Shown here piece after piece: positions 24,063-36,767 of a stretch of DNA of 64,000 nucleotides. Below the pieces are notes generated by a model that was not told where the DNA came from, ran no database searches, and saw only the letters and a list, made by a program, of their open reading frames with translations. Position numbers and translations under genes: made by a program. This DNA is from Brachynemurus nebulosus (Eukaryota; Arthropoda; Insecta; Neuroptera; Myrmeleontidae): contig JAPWDM010000005.1 in the NCBI GenBank assembly GCA_035578155.1, positions 18,040,877-18,104,876 on the forward strand. Direction: 5' to 3'. The stretch's first letter is position 1. Every line of letters starts with the position of its first letter.

Positions 24063-24620
24063 ACACTACGTTTAGACATACGATTTCAATCGAATGTTAA
24101 TCGAATCGAACGAAAATCGTATAAGAATTGGATGTGTAAACCGGTAATCCAATTATGATCGTATTGCCTTCGATTTCAAAAGGATTTTTATAAAAATAGA
24201 TTGTAATCCTATTTTAGTTCGATTTTTTGAAAATCAAAATGGCGCAAACTGAAAATATTAAGAAAGATCATATACATATTATTATTTTAAAGATAAGTGT
24301 GCCTGCAATTTATTTTTTCATTGACATTTGACATTTTAATTTTTTCAATTTTTAATAAGATTAAAAAATAAAGAAAAATTTAATTGTATGATTGACATTT
24401 TATAATATTTCATATAATTATGTATATTTTATAATTGTCATTTAGGTATAATGCTTTATACATACATATAAAATCAGAGGTTAGCTGATATTTTATGTAA
24501 GCGCCATTTTCTTTTTTTAAAATCGAAAGAAGAAATCGTATGTGTATAAACCCGCAAGTATCATTAAACGATTTCTATTTAGATTTTCATTCAATCAAAA
24601 TCGTGTGTATAAACGCTCCC
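24063..24620. mobile_element. PIF/Harbinger-like MITE with cgtttatacacacgatt termini
   Basis: acactacgtttagacatacg (24063) is mirrored by cgtgtgtataaacgctccc (24620) over about 35 bp. TTA lies on both sides (24060-24062, 24621-24623). ATCG-rich subterminal motifs (cgattt, aatcgaa) recur. No transposase. Confidence 0.75.
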
Positions 24621-24623
24621 TTA

Positions 24624-25472
24624 GACCTCCCGAAACTGAGGTGAGGGGAACACAAACTATATTATTTACATAGTTACCAACCAAACAAAGTAATTATGTT
24701 TTTAAAGGAGCGAGTGAATAAACGTATATTTATTAATATGATAAATGCAGATGTAGGTAAAAAAGTTCTTTTGCACTTGCGTCGATAATACAATGAAAGT
24801 AGTATTTTATGATGTAATACTTAAAATTTAATTTTCACGGTAGCGCCATGGTTACCATCGCATCGATTGCGATGGAATTCGTAGGGAATCATCTAAGTAC
24901 AAACCAAACCGCATAATTTCTAAAAATTTTATCAAAAATGATCAAATCAAGTTATGCCTCTTGGCGAGGCACGAAACCAAAACTGCTCGCGAAGCTCTAA
25001 AACGTAAAATGTGCATTAAAATTTTCACATTTTGAAAGTGATAACAATGCTTTCGCTACTTTAGTTTAGTAGTCTCGGAAGCAAAATTAACCAAGCAAAA
25101 TGATATACAAATATTTAACATTTCTCAAGTTTAAGCTAAGATGTATAGTTTAAACGACGAATAACTGCCGTTTAAGTTAATCTTAGCTTAAATTGGCAGC
25201 AGGAGCGTAACTACAATGGAGTAGGTAGAGCAGTCGCTTTAGGGCGCACGACAAAAGAGGATTTATCGGGAAGTAGATTTTTTTTACTTACGACGATATT
25301 TTTCTATGGCGAATTTCCAGTTTCCAAGGCCCATCGTTTTTTTTTTTTTGCTCTTCACCTGTATTTTTGGGGGATAAAATCGTTCCAGGGCGCGATAATT
25401 TTGGTTCCGCCACGGACTGGTAGCCATATTTAAACTCATACTGTAAAATTGAAGAATGAGATTAATTCGAAT
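24624..25472. other. AT-rich stretch
   Basis: No gene. A GC-richer block at about 25197-25425 looks transposon-derived (a possible hAT half), but no target duplication was found. Confidence 0.4.
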
Positions 25473-25476
25473 TTAA

Positions 25477-26261
25477 GGGGAGGTTTACTTGAGAGTCGTT
25501 AAAAAAAATCGATTTTTTTTTTTTTGCAGAAATTGGTAGCTAATTATGTGTAGAATATGTTCCCAAAGTGATTTTACTGACAATAATTTAAAAACAAGAT
25601 TCTTGCACATTAACCGAATCCTGCTTTTTACAAAAAAAAATTAAAAAACGTAGTTCACGCATTAATGAGTATTAAATATAAAATTTTGAAAATACGTTTC
25701 TTTATATATATTTTATAATATCTCGGAACTACATTTTTGGAACTGGCGGACACGATAACTCAAAAACTATTCGATGGATCCTTTTTTTAAATTTTTTATT
25801 TTAAAGATAATTCAATTCTTCGGCGCCTCTACCTAAGTCCGATACACTTTCAATATTTTTTTTATTTTTAAGTTTACTTTAAAGAGCGAAAAATAAGATA
25901 AAAATCGTAATCAAAAGTTCAGACATCCGCCATTTTTTTTCTTTCAGCAATTTATTGATGTTATAGGTAGAGGTGCCGGTACTCTTCATATATTTTATAA
26001 GTCTTTTTTGTTTTTGGATTTCGGTGGTTTATTACCGGCGCTAGGATGTCCGCCAACAAGGCATTGGATTTTCGGATCGTCACACTGCAGTATCTATAAA
26101 ATGGACAATTTGTTATATTTTTCCTTGAAAAATTTTTTTTTGTATAGTTTAATACTTAATAAATATGTGTACAAAATTTGAAATTGATATTTACTTCCGT
26201 TCTTGAGAAAAAAATTCTAGAAAAATACATAATTTTTAAGGACTCTCGAGTAAACCTCCCC
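25477..26261. mobile_element. MITE with GGGGAGGTTTACT termini and TTAA flanks
   Basis: GGGGAGGTTTACTTGAGAGTC (25477, first 20 bases diagnostic) is mirrored at 26261 with one or two differences over about 27 bp. TTAA stands on both sides (25473-25476, 26262-26265), as expected for piggyBac or Kolobok type insertion. 785 bp, non-coding. Confidence 0.8.
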
Positions 26262-26544
26262 TTAACTTTAATCTTTTGTTGAATTATCGCTCAAAAGTCG
26301 GGTATAAAACAATATGAAACAGTCTGTATATTTCCACTATTATAACATATTATATTCCTGTAGAAAATATGAGACTTTTGCACCAGCAATATTGGCACCG
26401 TAGTTATGCCATAAGTATTCTAGCAATATGACAATACGTTTGCTGATATAGGAGTGGTATGTATTAGTTATATTAGACTGCTAATATAATAACTAAAACT
26501 ACATATACACATATTATATGTATGTCTAAATGTATTTTGTATTT

Positions 26545-26665
26545 TAGCGAATTTCCAGAATGGAAATTCAGCTATTACAGTAGGTCTCATGACGGGACTT
26601 GAGCCCGGGACTATGGCAGAAATTTGTTTTGAGGTCCCTAGAAACCGAAAATAATATTCACTAAA

Positions 26666-26737
<72 letters not shown>

Positions 26738-27051
26738 TTATGTATTTATGTATCAGCACGATAACTCTCGAACGAAACGTCCTAGGGTTACGAAATTTGG
26801 TGACAATGTTGGAAGTCCAAAAATCTTGGATGAGTTCTACAGCCAGACACGTCGGATGCCAGGAACATGGTTTTTGTTCTTGCAAAAAATTAGTTTTTTG
26901 CCAAAATTTCCACTTATTCAAAAATTTTTGCCAAATTTTTTTACACCATTTAAAAGAGGAGAAAAAGTTACATAAAAAAGCTCTTTAAACTATTATTCTA
27001 TGTCAACTAGTTTCCGAGAAAAACTAATTTTTATAAACGGAAATTCGCTAT
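26545..27051. repeat. Dispersed repeat with (TA)n core, copy 1
   Basis: It begins tagcgaatttcc(agaa)tgg and ends ggaaattcgcta, an inverted pair. It holds a pure (TA)n tract at about 26669-26725 right after ctaaaattta, then aacgtcctagggttacgaaa and other blocks shared with the 29584 and 57500 copies. Shared sequence continues to about 27075. Open frames across it are artefacts of the TA tract. Confidence 0.8.
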
Positions 27052-27075
27052 GTTATGCAGGATGCTGCGACAGGG

Positions 27076-28142
27076 GTATTATCCAATTGTATTATATTTC
27101 TTATATGCATGTAGGACTCTTATTTCACCCATAATGGTAACAATTCGCTCCGTTGCAGCCAAATTCGCCTACGGTATTTACGTATATGTATTTATTTTAT
27201 ACAATATGGCTATATTATGTAGTTGGGATGTAGTATGTTAATTTTTAATATCGAATGATGTCATATATTGTAATAACAAAGATAGTAAATTTAAACAAAC
27301 AATATTAAAAATGAGTACTGAAAGTAGCTTTGGTACAAATTGTAATTTTTTTAGATGTTTGAAATTTCTTGCTTATTGTAAATTTTGGTGATGTCAACGA
27401 TAATACATTCAAATCCATTTTTAAGCGATAAAATTTTCAGTTTTCAACTTGCGGTAAAAATTCAAGCTTTATGTTTACATTTTTGATCCAACTTGAAATG
27501 TAAGGTTAACAGAAATTATAGATATTTTTTCAATCATTAAATTTTGATTAAAAATTATTTGAAATCTAATATAATATGTTAGGACGTTAGGTCTTGATGA
27601 AGGGTATAATTATCACCAGTCAACGATTAGAAACTTTTTTTTTTTTGGATTAAAGTGAAGGGTTACTTTGGTCCAAAAAGAAATTTTTCTAAAAAAGAAA
27701 GGATTCTAAAAATATTTTTTTTATAATTTTTGGTTCAGTGGTCCTAATGATATAACTTAAAATTTCCTAAAAATGACCGGGCTCCTATAATTTCCTGGGT
27801 TTTAGGTTTCTAAAGCAAAAATTTTGATTTTAATAGGGTTAGTAGATATTGAATCATAGATTACCAGAAAACTACGAGACAGTACAGTACACTATAGACT
27901 CGTTGTAAACAACAATAAAAAAGATTGAAATAGAATCATAAATCTCTTTTTAGATAATAAAATTCGCATATACGTAAAAAGACTAAGGCATATGATTCTG
28001 TTTCAATTTCTGGGTTGCCTATAACGAGTCAAAAGTGTAGTTTTTTTAAAAAAAAAAAAAAAAAAAAACATTGTAATAATTGTGCGTGCCCAATTTTTGC
28101 TGTTGGTCAATTTTTTAAACCAAATTTTATTATTTTCATAAG
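27076..28142. other. Repeat-derived AT-rich stretch
   Basis: The part at about 27790-27870 (attttgatttt...gggttagtagatattga) is also found at about 30185-30235, so the shared repeat unit extends beyond the (TA)n block. No gene. An A-run (about 19 As) lies near 28050. Confidence 0.5.
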
Positions 28143-28144
28143 TA

Positions 28145-28374
28145 GGGTAAAAGCCCCCTTTGTGGAACGCTATCTAATTATGAACATTTACATATTAATG
28201 AAGTTATTTCTGAAAGAAACGTCTGATAACAAAAATTATTATTAATAGAATGATTGTTTTTCAATTTAAATTCACCTCGCATTTAAAGTTTCCTTACTTA
28301 ATTAAAGAAATAAATATGTAAATGTCAAAACTGTTCCAGTATTAGATACCGTTCCACAAAGGGGGCTTTTACCC
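28145..28374. mobile_element. 230-bp MITE with GGGTAAAAGCCCCC termini
   Basis: GGGTAAAAGCCCCCTTTGTG (28145) and its inverse (28374) form about 33 bp of inverted repeat with one mismatch. TA flanks both sides (28143-28144, 28375-28376). This is consistent with a pogo-type or other Tc1/mariner MITE. Confidence 0.88.
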
Positions 28375-28843
28375 TATAGAAGTAAAAAAAGATTAGGTAC
28401 CTCAATTGTATAAATTTTATTAGCGAATCTCTCAAAAAAGATCCATCGATATTAAGTTTTACTCGAATTTTATGCGGTTGTGGACGTCTAACAACACTTG
28501 TAAACACTCGACTATCATATTATAGGTAAATGTTGATATATTAGTTAAATTGTAAATTTTGTTACATTATTGTAGAACCATACATATGCATCTGTAACTT
28601 AATGGTATGTACCTATATGTGTATATTTAATAGAGATATCTAAGTAAATAACTTAACTGTTATAAATGTAATAACAACTTAACTTATAACTAACTTGGCT
28701 AAGTAAATTTATACGGAATGAAATTATAAATTTTATAATAATAGTGCAGATATAATAATAAATAAATAATTAAGATATTTTATATTTCTTTAATATCTTC
28801 CGTTACCTTCGTTACTTGTGCTTCCATGCTGCTATGCTACGGT

Positions 28844-29120
28844 CAAGAGCGGATACAGAGTGGTGGTCATGGGGGTCGTCGAGGGATCAATCACATTTAT
28901 AAAAGGAATTACGTCATTTTAATAGCAAAAATGAAAAGTTCACACCCAGTTTACCGTAATTCAACCAATCACCCTAATTTAAATCACTCTCATAAAACTT
29001 GATTTGAGAAAAAAAGTAGTTAATTTGGTAACGCCTTGAAATTTATTAAAATTTTTCATTGTGTCAAAAACCTTTAAAGAAATGTGACCCCTCCAAATTT
29101 GAGAGCTGGCTCCGTCTCTG
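28844..29120. mobile_element. hAT-like MITE
   Basis: caagagcggatacag (28844) and, inverted, ggctccgtctctg (29120) resemble hAT ends. The 8-bp flanks gctacggt and gctacagc agree at six of eight positions. Confidence 0.5.
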
Positions 29121-29128
29121 GCTACAGC

Positions 29129-29583
29129 TGCTATTGTTGTTAGGTGTGCTAAACATTCTAAATTAAATTTGCAGTGCAGTAAAATTTTATACATTATCAA
29201 ACTAATCTAGCGTATGACTGACTAACTTTTTCTATTAACTTGTCTGGAAAATAATTATCTTTATTTTGATATTTATAGTACCTGTACAAGTTATATTTTA
29301 AAGTGAAAACAAAATGAGAAATGTTCTGAAACAAACGGAAATTTTAGTGTATTCAAGGAAAATTGAAAATAGGGTAAATTGAGTCTGTTTATAAGCAGTA
29401 ATGAGACTATAGCATAAAAATCTCAACAAAATTAAAAAAAAAAATTGAAAAATCACTCTCTAAAATAGAAATACTTCTAATTATTTTGAATTAAAATGGG
29501 GGGGGGGGCAATCTGATTAAGCAAAAATGTTTTAATTAATATATTGTTTGAGGCATCATTTGAAAGAGCTACTTTTTTTCTTT
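29129..29583. other. AT-rich stretch with a G-run
   Basis: No gene. An unusual run of about ten to eleven Gs lies near 29498-29508 in otherwise AT-rich DNA. Confidence 0.5.
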
Positions 29584-30132
<549 letters not shown>

Positions 30133-32000
30133 TTTATATTTATAATTTTTTGTTCAAGGGCGTTAATGACGTAGATTAAAAAGCTAAAATTTTGATTTTC
30201 GCAGGGTTAGTCGATATTGAGTCATAGATTTCAGGACAACTCTGAGTTTTTTCGACAGTGTAATAGTTACTGAAAAAAAATTATTTTATATAACAAAGGG
30301 AAACAGTAATAGGCAACACTTATCACAAGTAAATTTCGATGAGATTTAGATATAAATAAATACAAAATGCTTAATTTCGTATATTGACTGCTCACTGTAC
30401 GAAACCCTATAATTATGTCAGCCCGATGATCGATTCTTTTTAGTTCTTTTTCTATGATTCTAGGATGGTATAGCATTCCTTCTAAGTCTAAATTTTGCTC
30501 TTTAGACTCCTTTTTGAGTGATGTAATGAAACAGAGCGGTCTTGTCAAACTTTTCGGAGCTCCTTACAAAAAATTTCTCACATTTATAAATATTTTTAAG
30601 TCAAAAATAGTCGATAACAAATGAAAACAATATCAGTGAAGTAACCCCTTAAATTAAACGTATATTGCAATTACATTATTTTGAATTTTGAAGATTTGAA
30701 ATTATTTTTAGTACCTATTTGAAAATGATACAATGTCAAAATTTTGTTGTAATACTAGTCGAGAATATCTTCTTTAAAATAACAAAAACGGTAGAGGAAA
30801 CCGTAAATTCTGTTTGTAACATAATATCGTGGATAACTGGTTGCCACTGTTTCTGGTTTCCTTTTATTAATATTCATATATGACATTATAACATAGGTAA
30901 CACACTGTAATATGAAGGTAGTAGAGAACCTGTACCATGTATATGAGATGACACATGCCCTTCAAAAAATTCAACGATGTATAACGTGCACTTGAATAGT
31001 AGGTTTTTTTTTTGTTTGTTAAAAATCGACTTACTACGGCGGCTCTTGTTACTACATGGACCCTGTAAAGTACACAGTGTTTCAAATAATGTATGATTAT
31101 GTAAGAACGCAAAGAATTTTGAAAATTGTTGCCCAAAATTGTTGCCCTTTTTTCAAGAGGTTGTATCTCAGTCAAAAATTCTCCGATAGTGATTTTAAAA
31201 GCTTGAAGTGTCTACTCTTTGCTGTTGTGATTCAAAAATTCACGAATGTGTGTGCCATACTTTTATAGAGGGTGCTTTTAGTTTTAATTTTTACGATCAT
31301 TACTTTGAGAGTTATTTGTGGTTAATTATCTCGGAAAGTAATGATACTACAACAAATGCAAACTGGGTTTTAGAAAGCCCAAACTATCTTCTTTAAGATA
31401 AAAATATCGATTAAATGAAGAAAAATTTTCTATTTTTTGTAAAATCGGTTTTAAAATGTTCAAAAAAATGACAATTTTTTCATTTTATAAAAAGGCCATG
31501 CAAATGATTCAAGACTTATGAGATTATTTACTTGACCGGTTTCTTTAAAGTATCCTTGAAATATTTATAATTTCTCAAATCTTTCTAAAACTCTAAATTT
31601 CTAAAACGAAACAAAGAAAAAAACAAGAAAATGCGCGGTTTTCTCCGAAATTTTGAGGTTATGTTAAAAAGTGACCCTTACAAAAGTTGTAGATTTTCTC
31701 ATGATCTACAACTTTTGTTAAGGATAATTTTTCCTTTGACTTTCGCCGGAAATTGCAATAATATAATTTTTCACCCGTTGCCCTCCCACCCCCCAAATCA
31801 ACCCTCCACCGCCCCTGCTCACGCATTTATTTTTTTACGTTTATTATAGGCCTCTTTATCATTTCCATTTATAAAAGTCTAGGTAACAATTTTTGTTTCT
31901 CTATAGTGTAATTTGATTGGACTAAATATTCTACACGAATTTCTTTGATCTTTAGTAGATACTGTTATTTATATTACGTAACAAAATTGATTTTCGGACA
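30133..32000. other. Upstream flank of UGP, repeat debris
   Basis: No gene supported. 31680-31718 is a hairpin (acaaaagttgtagat with atctacaacttttgt). 31780-31820 is C-rich. Frames at 30267-30548 (-) and 30867-31175 (-) carry no recognised domain and lie in repeat-like sequence. Confidence 0.45.
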
Positions 32001-32003
32001 CTG

Positions 32004-32075
32004 TATAAAATATTTTTAGTTTGTTAGATGTGCATGAATTCCTGAAGGTTTGTATACTATCGAGCAAGTTCAGTA
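32004..32075 (+). promoter_or_regulatory. Possible UGP core promoter elements
   Basis: A TATAAAA stands at 32004-32010 and an arthropod-type initiator (TTCAGTA) at 32069-32075, both within 200 bp upstream of the UGP start codon. Their spacing (about 65 bp) is too long for one classical TATA/Inr pair, so at most one is likely to be used. This is inferred from motif and position only. Confidence 0.25.
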
Positions 32076-32203
32076 TGCATTAAGTTTTTGTTTATGTCGC
32101 ATCACATAAACGTTGCGTCCATCCTTCCGTCAAAGTGCACTCGTTAAATTATTAGTTACATCCAAAACAAAATCCGCTAGAAAATCCACCCCAAAAAAAC
32201 AAA

Positions 32204-33856
32204 ATGCCACAGATGAATGGAGATGAATCGAGTTTATCCAATCAAAAGCAAACCTCTGTGTCTGTGCCGGATTCAAACAGTGGTCATCAAACAGTGTCTA
32301 CACGGCCCGCATCATCCACCTCATCATCAATCACATCTATCACTTCAACCAGTGGTGATCGAACTGTGTCAACAGCCAGCCATTTTCGTCGTGACAACAT
32401 TGCGTTCGCGCAAAATCAATTACAACAAGATTTGGATGAGTTGTTTGCGAAATCGGCACACGATAAACGCAGCACGCGTAGTGAATTGGATGGTTTTATG
32501 AAATTATTTGAACGATTTTTACGCGATAAAGAATCGCCGATCGACTGGAAACGGATACAGAAACTCCCGAATAATGCTGTAATGGAATATAATCAACTGA
32601 AAACGCCAAATCCAAATAAAATACATGGGATGCTGGATAAATTGATTGTGATCAAACTAAACGGGGGCTTGGGTACGTCAATGGGATGTCATGGACCCAA
32701 ATCCATAATTCCGGTACGTAACAATTTGACATTTTTGGATTTAACGGTACAACAGATTGAACATATCAACGTCACCTATAATGTTAATGTGCCGTTAGTA
32801 CTAATGAATTCTTTTAATACGCACGAGGAAACGCGGCGCATTATCCGCAAATATAAAGGATTACGTTTGGAAATCTACACTTTCAATCAGTCGTGTTATC
32901 CTCGCTTGAGTCGCGAATCACTCTTACCAATCGCAAAAAGTTGTAATGTATACGAAGACTTGGATGCGTGGTATCCACCGGGACATGGTGATTTCTATAT
33001 TAGTTTTTATAAATCGGGTTTGTTGAAAAAATTTTTGGAACAGGGAAAAACTCTTTGTTTTTTATCAAATATTGATAATTTAGGTGCAACTGTTGATCTG
33101 AATATTTTGAATTTTTTGAATCCACTCTCGTCGGACGGGCCAGAATTTGTTATGGAAGTGACTGATAAAACGCGTGCCGATGTTAAAGGTGGCACGTTGA
33201 TTCAGTATGGGAATAAATTACGCTTGCTGGAGATCGCTCAAGTCCCCAAGGAACATATTGATGATTTTAAATCGATTAAAACATTCAAATTTTTTAATAC
33301 CAATAATATTTGGGCTAAGTTGGACGCAATTTATCGGATACTCAAAGAGGAGAATAGTTCCGCGTTGAATTTAGAGGTGATTGTGAACACAAAAACCTTA
33401 CCAAACGGTATGGATGTAATCCAATTGGAGACTGCGGTTGGTGCTGCAATGAAATCGTTCGAGAACAGTATCGGAATCACTGTACCTCGTAGCCGTTTCC
33501 TACCCGTCAAAACCACCTCCGATTTGCTGCTAGTAATGAGTAATTTATATAGTTTGAGTCGTAACGGACAGTTAGTGATGTCGCCGCTACGAATGTTTCC
33601 CACTACGCCATTGGTAAAACTTGGTGAAAATCATTTTGCAAAAGTTCGTGAATTTCTATCGCGATTTGAATCGATACCGGACCTAATTGAACTGGATCAT
33701 TTGACGGTGTCCGGTGACGTAACTTTCGGCCGTAATATTTCGTTGAAAGGTACCGTAATCATTATAGCCAATCACGGTGATCGTATTGATATCCCGTCTG
33801 GTGCTGTACTAGAGAATAAAATAGTTTCCGGAAATCTACGTATACTTAGCCATTAA
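32204..33856 (+). CDS. UGP: UTP--glucose-1-phosphate uridylyltransferase (UDP-glucose pyrophosphorylase), intronless
   Basis: This cytosolic enzyme joins UTP and glucose-1-phosphate into UDP-glucose and pyrophosphate, feeding glycogen, trehalose, glycosylation and chitin precursor synthesis. The 550-residue frame is uninterrupted. Residues 151-167 hold the glycine-rich nucleotide loop (KLNGGLGTSMGCHGPKS). Further family blocks are NSF-THEET (202-210), PPGHGD (258-263), SNIDNLGATVD (288-298), EVTDKTRADVKGG (318-330) and FNTNNIWAKLD (364-374). LPVKTTSDL (433-441) carries the catalytic lysine (K436). The last ~55 residues match the C-terminal beta-helix that mediates oligomerisation. Animal UGPs are usually about 500-520 residues. 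The excess is a Ser/Thr-rich N-terminus (about residues 8-58), probably disordered. The start is the first ATG after an in-frame TAG at 32153; a second Met is codon 4. Absence of introns is unusual for this family and suggests either a functional retrocopy or lineage-specific intron loss. No disabling change is seen. Confidence 0.96.
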   Translation: MPQMNGDESSLSNQKQTSVSVPDSNSGHQTVSTRPASSTSSSITSITSTSGDRTVSTASHFRRDNIAFAQNQLQQDLDELFAKSAHDKRSTRSELDGFMKLFERFLRDKESPIDWKRIQKLPNNAVMEYNQLKTPNPNKIHGMLDKLIVIKLNGGLGTSMGCHGPKSIIPVRNNLTFLDLTVQQIEHINVTYNVNVPLVLMNSFNTHEETRRIIRKYKGLRLEIYTFNQSCYPRLSRESLLPIAKSCNVYEDLDAWYPPGHGDFYISFYKSGLLKKFLEQGKTLCFLSNIDNLGATVDLNILNFLNPLSSDGPEFVMEVTDKTRADVKGGTLIQYGNKLRLLEIAQVPKEHIDDFKSIKTFKFFNTNNIWAKLDAIYRILKEENSSALNLEVIVNTKTLPNGMDVIQLETAVGAAMKSFENSIGITVPRSRFLPVKTTSDLLLVMSNLYSLSRNGQLVMSPLRMFPTTPLVKLGENHFAKVREFLSRFESIPDLIELDHLTVSGDVTFGRNISLKGTVIIIANHGDRIDIPSGAVLENKIVSGNLRILSH

Positions 33857-34080
33857 TTTTATTAGCCGAATACACTGCCACAATTAATATCAATAGATAA
33901 TTGTCTAAAATTTTTTTGTTTTATAAAAAAAAATACTTTTCTATGTTGTAGCATGAATATATGAAATGCTTTCTAAAAAAAAACTCAGATCTCATTAAAT
34001 TGTTAAGAGTCCGATCAAATTAGAGACTAGATCTGTCTTAAATTGTTCTGCATCATTAGAAGATACCGTGGGGAAAAGTT
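33857..34080. other. UGP 3' flank
   Basis: AT-rich sequence directly after the UGP stop, with an A9 run near 33927. That run is too short and too poorly flanked to prove a retrocopy tail. No other gene is visible. Confidence 0.4.
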
Positions 34081-34082
34081 TC

Positions 34083-34870
34083 AAGGCTTTAAGCGTCACT
34101 TATGGGAGATAGGAAGGGGAGAAAGTACCTAAAACACTTTCGAAAACTACAAATTTTTATGAACAAATTCTTCAGTTTAAAATTAAAGGTGATAAAATTC
34201 TTTCATGTATAGTTTTTGCCAAATCCAGTGTAGTTTTCTAAACACAGGCCATAGAAAATTAAGGAAAATCGGTTAAAAAGGATCTTACTCGAACATTAAA
34301 ATTAAAAAATTCTTAAGAACTGGCTTCATGTAAGCGAAAAAACAGAAATATTATAGGGATGTAAATGGTAGCCAGGCAGAAAGACAGACAGACAGACATG
34401 ATGAAATTGTAATTTTTCCGGGATATCTGCTTTCGTCAGAATCCTAAAAATCCACCTAAAAACAATTTTTTCAATAATATTGGTTTTTCGTACTTTTTCA
34501 TTTTCTGTATCTGATAAAAAAGGCATGAAAGTATTTTGATAAAACATTTTACCATCTTTAATTTTGAACTAAACAGTTTTTTGGGTAGGTACTTTTGCTC
34601 TTCCCTCTTACGTAAACTCAACGTTTAAAACCTTGGAACTTTTAATTGCGGTACGTACTTAATGGATTCTACCTTCTTTAGCTCTGTATTTTCAAAAAAA
34701 CTACTGGGCTTGGTAAAAATGCATAGAAATATTTTTGTAGAAGATTTAATCACTTTTAATTTCGAACTGAAGAATATTTTCGTAAAAATATATAGTTTTC
34801 GAAATATAACTAAGAAATGACAGCCTACGTTTTAGACACTGTTTCCTTTCTCTCCTCTTAATAGTACATA
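34083..34870. repeat. Imperfect inverted-repeat element downstream of UGP
   Basis: Sequence at about 34100-34213 (gagaaagtacc, then cttcagtttaaaattaaagg) recurs in reverse complement near 34505-34620 and again, more diverged, near 34715-34865. A CAGA-repeat stretch (gacagacagacagacatg) sits at about 34382. The layout suggests a degenerate foldback or MITE. No coding potential is seen. Confidence 0.5.
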
Positions 34871-35890
34871 GTACAGAACGATTTAGGAGATGTACAGATT
34901 TTATATTTTGATTGGACTATACGGATTAATAGCACTTAAAGTCAATTTGTACCAATTTTTCTACATATGTATACTCTTACACATTTGCATAACATCACTG
35001 CCAAACTTTTTGTATTAATAAAACCTTATAATAATAATGAAACAACTATTTTAATTTGAACCAATCATTTTACTGTGCTTTGTTCCTTCTTTAATACTCG
35101 TCCTCTGAATCCATATCCACCACTTTACGTATTGTTTGAAACAAGTAAGAACACAAGAACGAGGTTAGCAGAACGTGTTACTAGTTCAATTGTAAACTTG
35201 TGTGTTTGAAATGGCGTGCTTTGTGATCTTATATGTATCATTTATCCGATTATATGTATACATTCATACAGACAAACGTACAGACGGACTGGCAGGAGGA
35301 ACGCACGAAGAGACACACAAACAGATTGCGATGATAATACGATAAAGAAGCCAATGGCAATGTTTTAATTATTGTTAGTTGAAAATTCCATTTTGAACGT
35401 AAGTTCAAAGACATGGTTTATCGCTTACGCCTTGATAATATATCAAATTTTATTAATGACATTACGATAAATGTATTATTTGATAATATATTATAGTTAT
35501 TAAATTATGAAAGGATATATTATACATAATTATATTTCAATATGTCAAAGCCTGCAAGGACTGCATGTTTAAGTAGGTAAATATTTCCATGGCGTAACCG
35601 CAAAATGGTCTTTTTAAGATGTGGTGAAAGAGACACGCAATCATTCCATTTAAAACACACAATTTTGAGAGGATTGAATTTATTTTATATAGCTGTACGA
35701 ATTTTTGCACTTAACACACGACTGTGTGTAAAGAATCAGATTATTACATTTTTACTAACTTTGTATATTAAAACTTGTATAAAATTTTTATGTAACAATT
35801 GAATATTGACAATTGTTTTAATTTAATTTTTTTTTTAATTTTAAGTTCTACACAATTTTAATGTATTGTATTCGTATAAAATTTATATTG
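34871..35890. other. AT-rich stretch, nothing recognised
   Basis: No gene beyond the candidate poly(A) signal at 35017. A 65-residue frame at 35605 has no domain. Confidence 0.4.
35017..35022 (+). terminator. Candidate distal polyadenylation signal for UGP
   Basis: AATAAA lies about 1.16 kb downstream of the UGP stop codon. I see no canonical AATAAA in the first ~150 bases after the stop. The intervening DNA contains an inverted-repeat element, so use of this signal is uncertain. Confidence 0.15.
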
Positions 35891-36020
35891 TTTATTGTGA
35901 ATTTCGTGTTAGAAGTAGATAAATTATAGTATGTTACTCGGTTGTAAGGCATATTACACACGAGCGAAAAAGTTACATTAGAGTCGCCGAATTTACAATT
36001 TCAATCACGTAATATACTAT
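35891..36020. repeat. Palindromic MITE-like repeat, copy 1
   Basis: Shares tttattgtgaatttcgtgtt, cggttgtaaggcatattaca and aatcacgtaatatactat with 46119-46271. Ends (atagtatgttac / acgtaatatactat) are mutually inverted. Confidence 0.7.
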
Positions 36021-36543
36021 TTTCCGTACAATACCCATAAAATTGACATCTCGTTCTGCGAACTGTACCTACTATTTTAAGTATTAGTGTTGTATGACCA
36101 TCCCTATTAGCAATTTTCAGTATTTTGCTTTTATTTCATATTATGTTGTGGAGACATTTTTGAACATTTTAAGATCAATATTTTACCATCTATAAAAAAA
36201 ATCGTCTCTGAGAAAAGCAATGTCAATGTTTTTGTACAAGCATATTATTCTGTGTCTGCACCAGATAAAAATTTTTTCAAATTTTACCGCGAATTTTCAA
36301 AATAATTTAAAATACAGTGTGGATTAGATCATAGTAACACCGACTATGACAGGTGGTGTATAAATGAAAACATTAAAGCATAAACAATGTTCAGACATTC
36401 CAGGAGTGGTTTGGAAACATTTTTTATATTAAATTTTAATTAAAAGCTAACGAGTGATTCATATTGTTTATTTTACAAAAGCATGATCGGATAAAAAAAA
36501 TGTTGATGATGAAAAGATGATGAATAAAATGTTCTGTGATGAA
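36021..36543. other. AT-rich stretch, nothing recognised
   Basis: No gene or repeat seen. Confidence 0.4.
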
Positions 36544-36551
36544 TAAGCACC

Positions 36552-36759
36552 CAGCGCCCGCTCTTGCGTTTACGCCGCCCCGGGCAAAAAGGAAAAATTC
36601 CGCCCCGGTATGAATCCGGCGACCTTTTTTTTGCTTGTCAGCTGTGAGAGTACCGCCCTTTTTTTCCTTTATTTTGCATAACCGGTGACCTTTTTTGTGC
36701 TCGTCAGTTGTAAAAATGCCGCCCTTAAAATTTGCCCCCCCCCTCTGGAGCGGGCCCTG
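36552..36759. mobile_element. GC-rich hAT-like MITE, 208 bp
   Basis: CAGCGCCCGCTCTTGCG (36552) is mirrored by ctctggagcgggccctg (36759). AAGCACC flanks both sides (36545-36551, 36760-36766), a 7-8-bp duplication typical of hAT. A 109-residue minus-strand frame across it is repeat-derived, not a gene. Confidence 0.78.
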
Positions 36760-36767
36760 AAGCACCT

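Noticed and set aside
25197..25425. hAT-like MITE
   Set aside because: The ends (caggagcgtaacta, and ttccgccacggactg inverted) are suggestive but no 8-bp duplication is found.
30267..30548. 93-residue minus-strand frame as a gene
   Set aside because: No domain, no codon signature, and it lies in a region with repeat debris; evidence is insufficient.
36436..36765. 109-residue minus-strand open frame
   Set aside because: It spans a 208-bp GC-rich hAT-like MITE with a target duplication; the composition explains the frame.
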